From: Muricomes sp049840515
GTDB lineage: Bacteria > Bacillota > Clostridia > Lachnospirales > Lachnospiraceae
Assembly (NCBI GenBank): GCA_049840515.1
Contig: JASGKW010000014.1
Span: 1-64,000, forward strand
Direction of reading: 5' to 3'
Length of the DNA stretch: 64,000 nucleotides
The position numbers and the translations under genes were made by a program. Positions 46,315 to 55,700 of the stretch are shown here, piece after piece. The notes beneath the pieces were generated by a model, which saw only the letters and a program-made list of their open reading frames with translations, was not told the DNA's origin and ran no database searches. How positions within the stretch are numbered: the first letter of the stretch is position 1; every line of letters begins with the position of its first letter.

Positions 46315-47604
46315 TTACATGGAATCTAAAGCTCTGCAAAATTCTCCAAAGGTCATATCTTTTCCGCTCAGACATTCTGCTGCAAGCTCAAATGCCTTTG
46401 CAGTTTTATCTCTCATCTCATTGGAATATATATCCATGCCTGCCCGCACTGCATATATGATCTTATCTTTCACTTCCATAACTGAAACCGTGACCGCATC
46501 CATGATTACTTTTTGGGTATTCCCTATAAAATCAGGGTCTGTAATACTTTTTACTTCTGCTTCCCCCAGAAAAATCTTCTTGTCAAAGTTTCCCGCCTGA
46601 TTCTGGTATGTAAGCGCAAACTCAATCGCGTAGTTATTATTAAGAAATGCCTCAAAAAAGACCGGAATCGTCTTCGTACTCTCAAAAAAGTTATTTCGGC
46701 ATTTAATCGCCGCATCCTGCATTCCCATGTCATCCTCAAATATCATTCTGCTGTAACAGATGGATAACAAGTAACCGATACTGTTCATATAACTGGATTT
46801 TCTTGTCCCCATAGGAACGGTTACCAAAGTGTCTTTTCTTTTGTAAATTGCCGATATGGCTGCATGATAAAAAAACAGACTTGCATGAAAAAAGCTAAGC
46901 TTATTTTCCTTACAAAAACCAGAAATTTTATCACAGTCAATTGTCGTAAAATAGTTTATGATTGCGTAATCCCTGCCTTTTTCCGGAAATTGCAGTATCC
47001 GTTTATAATTTTTAAACTCATCAAGCTGTGGGCTGTATTTTTCACGTAAAGCCATATATTGCTCCGTCTTTTCAAAAGCTTGCTGTTCCCTTATGAAATC
47101 AGAAAATCCCAGACTTTTTCGCATAGGTATATCGTTATAAAGGGATACAATATATCCAATTGCAGCAGCAATCGTTACCCCGTCACAAATCAGGTGATTC
47201 ATTCTTACATAGAAGATATGCTCATCATTTCCCATATCAAACAGGACAAAATCCCACATGAGTGTATCAGAAAAGCACTGGGAACTTGAAAGTATCTCCC
47301 GCACCTGCTCTTTTACATCTTCATATTTTTCATCGTAAGTGTTTCCTTTTGCCTCTCTTTCGTCAAGAGTATACTCTGTTTGTTCATCAGCATATTGATA
47401 AACCAGACCAGTCTGTTTATCTTTATAAAATTTAAACCGAAATGCGTCATTGTCATTAATAATTTTTTGTAATACTTGTTTAAATTTATCCTTGTCCAAG
47501 TTACCTTCTATGCGGAGGGCAAACACAAGATTTACACAAAAGTCCTCTTCGTGATAGGATGTCAGAAGTACTTTCTGTCCCATAGTTAATTCAAATCTTT
47601 CCAC
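46315..47604 (-). CDS. Free-standing condensation-domain protein
   Basis: This 429-residue protein has the condensation fold throughout (about 1-425) with the active-site motif MNHLICDGVT: N136-H137-x3-D-G, in which the first His of HHxxxDG is Asn but the catalytic second His is kept. It is not a Cy domain, since DxxxxDxxS is absent. It probably forms one amide or ester bond using the free PCP encoded next to it (47629). Such stand-alone C proteins are unusual in thiazoline siderophore loci as I know them. Confidence 0.8.
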   Translation of the reverse strand: MERFELTMGQKVLLTSYHEEDFCVNLVFALRIEGNLDKDKFKQVLQKIINDNDAFRFKFYKDKQTGLVYQYADEQTEYTLDEREAKGNTYDEKYEDVKEQVREILSSSQCFSDTLMWDFVLFDMGNDEHIFYVRMNHLICDGVTIAAAIGYIVSLYNDIPMRKSLGFSDFIREQQAFEKTEQYMALREKYSPQLDEFKNYKRILQFPEKGRDYAIINYFTTIDCDKISGFCKENKLSFFHASLFFYHAAISAIYKRKDTLVTVPMGTRKSSYMNSIGYLLSICYSRMIFEDDMGMQDAAIKCRNNFFESTKTIPVFFEAFLNNNYAIEFALTYQNQAGNFDKKIFLGEAEVKSITDPDFIGNTQKVIMDAVTVSVMEVKDKIIYAVRAGMDIYSNEMRDKTAKAFELAAECLSGKDMTFGEFCRALDSM

Positions 47605-47628
47605 ACTTTTCTCCTTTCAGACATTGTT

Positions 47629-47838
47629 TTATGCCAGCAATTTGATAAATTCATCAATCGTCTCATTGTCATAAAAATCAACAACTTCTAATGTTCTTCC
47701 GATTCTCTCTTCAAGTGTGGCTATGACCTGTGCCGCTGAAAAAGAGTTTCCTCCCAGCTCAAAAAAAGATTCATTTGTTTCCGGAAGCTTTTCTAATTCC
47801 AGAACCTCTTTCCATATTTCCTGTAGCATTTCTTTCAT
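47629..47838 (-). CDS. Free-standing peptidyl/acyl carrier protein
   Basis: This 69-residue protein is a complete carrier domain with the attachment Ser in ELGGNSFSAAQ (Ser32), an acidic first helix and VVDFYDNETIDEFIKLLA at the end. It should be loaded by the PPTase at 59001. No dedicated adenylation gene lies beside it, so what it carries is unknown. It is 24 bases upstream of the free-standing C gene. Confidence 0.85.
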   Translation of the reverse strand: MKEMLQEIWKEVLELEKLPETNESFFELGGNSFSAAQVIATLEERIGRTLEVVDFYDNETIDEFIKLLA

Positions 47839-47863
47839 GATGTAAAATCCTCTCTTTGTTATA

Positions 47864-48952
47864 TTATTTGCAGGTCTCTTCTATCTTTATGGCACCTTCC
47901 TCCCCTATTTCGCCCATGACCCTTTGTAAATATCCTGAATCTACTATTTCAGACCCATAGTTGAAGCCTTCACTTATCTTTTCAGGATGTCTCATTACTT
48001 CATCTACAGCTTCGGCTAAAAAATATCCGCAAACCTTATTTACATTTTTTAATATAACCTGGCATGTTATAGTTTTATCTACATTTCCCTCTTTTCCTTC
48101 TAGTTCAAAAAACAAAAAAGCCTCTACCTTCTGACTGCCAAATTTATGATTGCTTTTAATTCTCTCCTCCAGCTTTCTTTTGATGTTTTGAGCTGCAAGT
48201 TCAGGAGAATATTTTGAAACATCCAGGAGCAGTCTCATAAAAAACTTCATAGTATCCATGTCGTCATATGCACTAAAAAAATAGAACTCGTCTGCATCTA
48301 TCTTTTTCTGTAAATTTATATTATCGCTGTTAATCAGCGGCTTAAAAATAAATGGTTTGTCTGAAAATGGTGTCATATGTTTTTTCCTGATATCAAAGGA
48401 CAGCGGTAATAATTTTGAACCTGAAATATAGGAATCCCCATAAAAGTTTTTATTTCCAGCTCCTAAAATCATGTCCACAAAAGCGCCGGGGGAACAACCA
48501 TCAAAACCTCCCTGGTACATCATGCAGCGGCTTACTTTTTCAAAATCTTTTTTTGCCGCTGTGTATGCCAAAAATTCTGAAAATCCTGGTATATATCCGC
48601 AGGACCCCACGCATTTTCCTTCTATCTTTTCCCTGTCTTTTTCAAAACTCATATCCGAGGGGTCCACATAGATTTTATTCCATTTACACACTGCATCCTT
48701 TACTATTTTCCCGTACAAATGTGACGGGCTTACACAATTGACGACTACATGGCACCTTAAAATAAATTCATCCAGTTGTTTAGAATTTCCAATGTCGAGA
48801 GACTCGAAGGTGAAATTTTCATATCCACCAAAAAGAGTTTCTTCTTTCCTCTGTGCCCCTAAGACTTTATATCCGCACTTCAATAGCTTTTCAGCCGCAT
48901 ATTTTCCCAGATAACCTCCTATCCCTAAGATTCCTATTATCTTCTGCTGCAT
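47864..48952 (-). CDS. Saccharopine dehydrogenase-like oxidoreductase
   Basis: This 362-residue protein starts at ATG 48952 (AAAGGAAACAGGCA before it), 62 bases inside the 3' end of the thioesterase gene. The N-terminal Rossmann motif is IIGILGIGGYLGKYAAE, then VVVNCVSPSHLYGK and YIPGFSEFLAYTA, which resemble the NAD(P)-binding half of saccharopine dehydrogenases. The substrate is unknown. Inside a thiazoline cluster a role in a second reduction or a tailoring step is plausible. The frame extends to 49021 but without a ribosome site. Confidence 0.7.
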   Translation of the reverse strand: MQQKIIGILGIGGYLGKYAAEKLLKCGYKVLGAQRKEETLFGGYENFTFESLDIGNSKQLDEFILRCHVVVNCVSPSHLYGKIVKDAVCKWNKIYVDPSDMSFEKDREKIEGKCVGSCGYIPGFSEFLAYTAAKKDFEKVSRCMMYQGGFDGCSPGAFVDMILGAGNKNFYGDSYISGSKLLPLSFDIRKKHMTPFSDKPFIFKPLINSDNINLQKKIDADEFYFFSAYDDMDTMKFFMRLLLDVSKYSPELAAQNIKRKLEERIKSNHKFGSQKVEAFLFFELEGKEGNVDKTITCQVILKNVNKVCGYFLAEAVDEVMRHPEKISEGFNYGSEIVDSGYLQRVMGEIGEEGAIKIEETCK

Positions 48953-49724
48953 TGCCTGTTTCCTTTCTTTCTGTAATTTCTGCCGATAGTATCTGTAACA
49001 CCTCATCTTCCCGCTCTCCATAGGGAAAGAAATGATTACCTTCTATTTCATACTGTGTGATTCCCACTGTAGTTACATTTTTCCAGCCTTCCATTATTTC
49101 TTTTGATGCTTCTGTATCCTTATCCCCGCTCAGTGTTATGATTGGTATATCCACCATTTCTCCCCGGTAGGTATATTCCTCACGCAGCCGGTAATCATCA
49201 AATATCAAAGGCAGAAAATCTTTTTTGAAAAGTTCACTTTTTAATATTTTCTCAGGTATGAGACCCTCTTGAACTAATTTCAGATACAGAACTTCCTGCC
49301 CCTCAGAGCATTGAAACTCTGAGGGACAAATTTCATGTGGGGAAGGCCTGCCCGCAGCAAAAATTTTCCCCACCTTTTCTCCATATTCTTTTTGTAGTTT
49401 ATACCCTACCTGAAATGAAAAAAGTGCTCCCAGACTATGTCCATAAATAAATATCTTTTTTCCATTGCTGATTTCTAATATAGCTTTTACCGTTTCATCC
49501 ACAATGTCGTTAAAATGCTGCTCATTTATTTGTTTTGTGCGGTTTGGTACATCCACCGGTATGGTTTCGATATCCTGCTGAAAATTCAGCCAGTTCTTAA
49601 ATGTAAGTGCACTTCCCCCTGCATGATGAAAACAATACAGTCTGTCTTTCTGTACTTTTTCATTTATTCCATATGGGAAAAGTTCCTTTAATAAAACCTT
49701 AGAGAACTCCTTCTTCAAATACAT
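48891..49724 (-). CDS. Type II thioesterase, Ser nucleophile
   Basis: This 277-residue alpha/beta hydrolase shows LYCFHHAGGSALTFKNW, VDVPNRTKQ, the elbow IYGHSLGALFSFQ (Ser97) and a C-terminal EGNHFFPYG with the catalytic His. This is the pattern of NRPS-associated editing thioesterases (YbtT/GrsT type). It overlaps the large NRPS gene by 26 bases, so it is coupled to it. The last 25 residues are overlapped by the next gene and are basic and low in homology. Confidence 0.85.
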   Translation of the reverse strand: MYLKKEFSKVLLKELFPYGINEKVQKDRLYCFHHAGGSALTFKNWLNFQQDIETIPVDVPNRTKQINEQHFNDIVDETVKAILEISNGKKIFIYGHSLGALFSFQVGYKLQKEYGEKVGKIFAAGRPSPHEICPSEFQCSEGQEVLYLKLVQEGLIPEKILKSELFKKDFLPLIFDDYRLREEYTYRGEMVDIPIITLSGDKDTEASKEIMEGWKNVTTVGITQYEIEGNHFFPYGEREDEVLQILSAEITERKETGNAAEDNRNLRDRRLSGKICG

Positions 49725-52700
49725 CCTCCTTTATTTTTACCTCCGCAGGTTTATCAATAATGATCTTTGACAGTTCAAATATAGTATGATTTTTAAATAA
49801 TTTATTTATTGTGAGATGTAAGTCAAACTCTTCATTAATCTTATTTACTAATTGAATTGCCTTTAACGAATTTCCGCCGTTCTTAAAGAAATTATCATCG
49901 GCCCCTACATTGTCATATCCCAGCACGTCCCTCCAGATTTGCCCAATCTTCAGCTCTTCAAGAGACTTCAATTCTCTTTTATTTTCCTGCTGTATATTCT
50001 TTACCATTTCCAGCGCCTGCTCCTGCAGATTGCTTATGTCTATTTTTCCATTACTATTTTGTGGCAGACTGCTCAATTTTTTGAATTTTTCAGGAATCAT
50101 ATATGCTGGTATTGTTTTGTGCAGATACGCTTTTAACTGCACTTCATCCACCTGCCCGTTTCCGCAGTAAAATGCAGCCAGGATTTTATTATCAGCACAT
50201 ACCACACGGCTTTCACTGATGCCATTATAATGATTGATGGCTGATTCAATCTCTCCAAGTTCTATGCGGTATCCATTGATTTTTGTCTGAAAATCCACTC
50301 TTCCCAAAAACTCAATGTTTCCATCCGGCCAATATCTCCCCATATCTCCAGTGCAGTACATCCGCTCTTTGCTCTCTTTTGAAAGCATAAATTTCTCGTC
50401 TGTTTTTTCGCTGTCATTCAGATACCCCTGGGCGACTCCATCTCCTGCAATGTAAAGCAGCCCAGGCGCCCAATCCGGGCAATCTTCCATAGCGGAATTT
50501 AATACAAAGTACTTTTGATTTGCAAGGGGCTTTCCATATGGAATGCTCTTCCACTCTCTCGGAATTGTTTCAGGTATATCAAATACATTGGACCATATAC
50601 TTGCCTCCGTTGCGCCTCCTAACGCCGCCATTTTAGCCGTATGAAATATAGTTCTTATCCTGTCCGGAAGAGATAGAGGAATCCAGTCTCCGCTCATTAA
50701 TACCATCCTGAGTGCCTGATTTCGCAAATGTTTCTGATATTCCTCAAATTCCACCAGCATTTCCATAAAAGCAGGCACACTGTTCCAGATGGTAATTCTT
50801 TCTTTATTCATCAGCTCTATCCAATGGGCAGGGTCTTTTACCTTGTCTGCGTCTGGAATTACAATCTTTCCCCCAACTCCCAGAAGGCCAAATATATCGT
50901 AGACCGACAAATCGAAGTGAAGGTTTGAAATGCCAAATACCGTATCATTCTGGTCTGCCTTATATCTTTGATTTACATCCAATATGGTATTTACAGCGCC
51001 CTTATGTGTAATCATGACACCTTTTGGCATACCCGTAGTTCCCGATGTATAAATCACATACGCCAAATCCTCCGGCCTGTTTCCCGCTGCTTCAACAGCA
51101 GAATCTGATTTCTCTCTCTGCACAGTAAAATGGGTCCATTCTGCTAGCCAGGGATTCTCTTCCAATATGTTTTTTTGCGTCAGTATGATTCTTGTATTAC
51201 TGTCGCGGAGAATCTTTTGAATACGCCCTTTGGGATTATTTACGTCTATGGGCAAATATGCCCCACCGGAAAACAGGATTCCACAGACAGACACAATCTG
51301 TTCCCATCCCTTTTCCATCAGAATCCCTACTGTTTCACCTCTCTGCACCTGTTCCTCCTGAAGAAATCTGCACACACAGAGAGCCTCTTCCTTTAATTCT
51401 CTATAAGTCATGCTTCTTGAGGATGTGACAACCGCCTCATTTTCAGGGAATAACTCAGCCGCTTTGAGGAACATCCCATCCAATGTTTCTGGCTTGAATT
51501 TCATGAACGTCTCATTTGCCTGTTGCCGTGCCTCTGATATCTTTGCACATACAAGAGAATCTTTTTTGACTTTAAATAGCGCTGGCTCCTTTGCCAGTTT
51601 GCGGAGAAGTCCTGTGTAGGCTCCAAACATCTCGTCCAGCATTCCTGGATAAAAAAGTTCATCCACAGAGTCCCAGAAGAGGCACAAACGCCCATCCATT
51701 TCAACCACTTGATGATCCAGCCAAACCTGCGGAGTTTGAGAAATATTATAGGTCAGACTGCCAAGCCATTTGCCTTCATTCCACTGTTCTACTCCGAGAC
51801 CGCTTGTAAACACAATGGGCATGATACTTCCGTTACTGTTTCCCGCCTGCTTTTTCAGTTCACGCTCCACTTCGATTGCGCTGTAAGCAGAATGCTCTAA
51901 ATCCTGTATAAGCTGCCTTTGGATAGCAAACGCCCTTTCCGAAAAGTCAGTTTCTCTCTGATTTTGAACTTCCAATAATGTTAAAGTGGTAAAATCTCCT
52001 ATCAGTTGGTTTACATCCGGATGTAACGGCTTCCTGTCGAACTGAGTCAGATTAATCGTAAAGTCTGCATTGCGGCTCCACAGACGAAGGGTCTCAGCAT
52101 AAGCGCTGATTAACAGTACGGAGGGCGTTATTCCCATTTCCTTTGCCCTGGTTTTGAGCAAATCCCATTCCTGCCTGTTCAGCTTATCACTGCGCCGGCA
52201 GAATCTCTGGTTTTTTATCTGGCTTTCGCTCTTTGCAGTTGGCAGGTCGGGTGCAGGCGCGAGGTGAGGAATTCTGTCCTCCCAATACTTCTTATCCTTC
52301 TCATAGACTGGGGACCCCTTGATATTTTCCAGACCCAGAACATAATCTCTAAATGATAATCCGATAGGTTCTCCGACAGAATTGTTCCGATATTCCCCGG
52401 CCCATTCATTCAGGATATGAAACATACTCCACCCATCGAATATGAGATTATCAAAGCTGATATGGATGCGCTGTTTCGTTTCATCCACTTTTGTGATTTG
52501 GACATCAAAAAGCGGCCATTCTTCTGTATTGATTACCTGATGTGACATCTTCTCTCTTTTTGCAGAAAGGGCCTCATTTTTTGCTTTTCCGGTCAGGTCA
52601 CTGATATCCTGGATGAGAATTTGATATTCGGGGACATCTTTTAAGATTTTCTGCTGTCCGTCCGGCTGGATTACTGCACGCATCATCCCATGTCTCTGCA

Positions 52701-55700
52701 CCAAAAAATTCCACGCTTTTTGTACACGTGCTATGTCCAAATACTCGGCATCCAGTTCAAAGTAGCAATGAGTAGATACATTCCCCAGGTCATAAAGCCC
52801 GCTTCTTCCCATCCAGTATGCATACTGTACATCTGTTAAAGGGAAGGGCTGATTTTCTTTTTCCGGTTCCGGCCGAATGAAAGAAATTTCATCCTCATCC
52901 GTTCCTTTTCCCGTCCCATCAACCACCTTTGATAATGCCTTAATGGTAGGATTCTCAAAGATAGAACTGATTGAAACTTTACACTTGAAAGTCTTCTGGA
53001 TTTCAGCAATCAGCCTGGTCGCCACCAGAGAGTCTCCGCCTATCGCGAAATAGTTTTCCTCCACGTCTAAAATTTGAATTCCAAACAGTCTGCACCAAAT
53101 CTCCCACATTTTTATTTCTGTGTTTGTAGAGGGTCTGGCAAACTGGAGAGACTGATTTTCCTCTTTGAATTCTTCCCGAAGTTTTTTCCTGTCAATTTTT
53201 CCATTCAAAGAAATGGGGAATTTCTTCATAAAATGATAGACTTTCGGCACCATATACTCTGGCAGTTTCTGCACCAGATACTCCTGAAGCCTGTTTTCGT
53301 CATACACATAAACTTCTTCCCTCTGTCTTACTGCTAAAAGCTCTGCCGAATGCTTCTTTTTTATTATCCCATTATCCAGATTCCCGTTTTCCAAATAGTG
53401 CATCCACAATGCCATATTCAGAACTGGCGTCTGGCTTTCACATCTTTTGTCTGTAATATTATGGAAACCATTTTCCAGAAATGCGGCAGTGATATCCTGT
53501 AAATATGTCTCAGCGGCAAGTTCACATAGTAACAGTGCACCGCCTGGTGCCAGCAAATCTTTCACTTGGGATATCGCCTGTGCTGTATCATGATTTCTGT
53601 GCAGGGAATTCCATGTGATGACAAGGTCATATCCGTGCAGCGGATAACGCTGTTTTTCAATACCTTCATCGGGGTTCAGCAGTTCAAATTCCACTCCCTC
53701 AAATTGCCCCAGTTCCTTTCGGGCAATATCCAGAAAATACTTTGACGAGTCCGCATAGGTATAGGTGGTGCCGGCATCTTCCAGAGTACTTAGAATTTTA
53801 TTCGTAATATCGAAATCTCTTGTTCCAATTTCAAGAATGCGCAAAGGCGTCTCCGTTTTATCCGCTGACAATATTTTCAAACAATGAAGCAACTGCTCAA
53901 CATGTGCCGCATGGCCCGGAATTTTGCGAAGCAGCATATTCGGCGCCAGCAAAGGATTTGTCTGATAAAACACCTCCAGTGCCCGCTCTTCACCTGATAG
54001 TATTTTTGTAAGGTGGGGTTCTAACTCCTGCATATAAGAGTCAATCTCTTCAATCACACCCTGGGGCATAATCTCCTTGGCAGTATATTGAAATCTGTTC
54101 TGCTCTTCCTTCAGAATCCCTTCTCCGCTCAAAATATTCAGCCACCTTGTGATAATATTTTTCTGACTCTCATCAATTCCAAATTTCATTAAGATTTCGG
54201 GTAAAGTATAAGAATCTTCTTCCGAGGAGAATACACCTATGGTCTGAAATACCTGAATCATCATCTGCAGGCTTTTTGTGTTTGCATATAGGAGAAATCT
54301 TTCATATTCTTCTGTCAGTAATTTATCTGGGCTCCATTCCTCCACATGCTTTGAAAGGCTGTCCCATTCATTTTGAAATCGTTTCTTGACGGCAACTTTT
54401 TTTGCTATGTCAGATTCTTCTGAAAGTTCTGCTTCCACACAAGCCGCCAGTATTTTATTTCCATGTTCACTGTAGGTGTCGACTACCGCCCGGCTGACGC
54501 CAGGAAATCCTTCTATTGCATGTTCAATTTCTCCGAGTTCAATCCTGTGTCCCCGGATTTTCACCTGATTATCTTTTCTTCCAAGAAATTCAATGGTTCC
54601 ATCTTTCCAGAAACGGCCTGTATCTCCGGTTCTGTACCAGCGTCCCATATCATCTGTAACAAATTTCTCGCCGGTGAGAGCCGCATCCCCGCGATACCCT
54701 TTTGCGACACCATATCCGCCTATCCACAGTTCACCATCCGCCCAGAAGGGGCAGTCTCTCCCCAGCTCATCCACAACACGATATGCCTGAAATGCAAGAG
54801 GTCGTCCATAGGGAATGGAATTCCAGTGACTTGGAACAGGCAGAGTAACCTCCTGATAATTCGACCAGATACTGGCCTCTGTTGCCCCTCCCATGGCTAT
54901 AAACTTACAATCTTCCGTTAATTCAGACACTCTTTCGGGCAAGTCTAAGCCAATCCAGTCACCAGAAAGCATCACAACTCTCAGGGGAAGTTTCTCCTGT
55001 GCAGACTCAGCAGAAATCAATAGCATATCCAATAATACAGGCACTGAATTCCACACACTGATTTGATATTCCTTTACCTTTTCCAGCCAATATCCGGCGT
55101 TTTTTGCTTCCTCTTCCGGGAGCAATACCAATTTCCCTCCGGCTCCCAGAATGCCGAACACGTCATACACTGACAAATCAAAGTCCATAGCCGAGACAGC
55201 CAGACCCGTATCCCGCCTTGTTATTTTGCATTTGTCATTTATATCACATATTGTATTCCACGCGCTTTTATGTGAGATTTCCACTCCTTTGGGCACCCCT
55301 GTGGAACCAGATGTCATAATAATATAGGCACTGTCGTCGGGATTGACTGGGGGATATTTCAGCAGCGTTTCATTCAAAAGCAAGTCTTCAAATATCATGA
55401 CCGCAGTATCCGCAGGCCATTCTATCTGGCCATTCATGTTGGCATCTGTGACAACAAAATTCACTCCTGTCTTTTCATGTATCAGCCCGCGTCTGTCTTT
55501 GGGCTGGCTGCAGCTAATTGGAATATAGGTATTTCCGGACATAAGGATTCCCAAAGCCGCAATAATCTGGCGGTAGCCCCGGGGCAGAGATATGGCTATA
55601 ACTTCCCCCTGCAATCCCTGTGAGATAAGCCCGGCCGCTATGGCAGATGCCTGAACCTTCAATTCCTGATATGTAATGGAAATACCTGCCCCTGTGTCTT

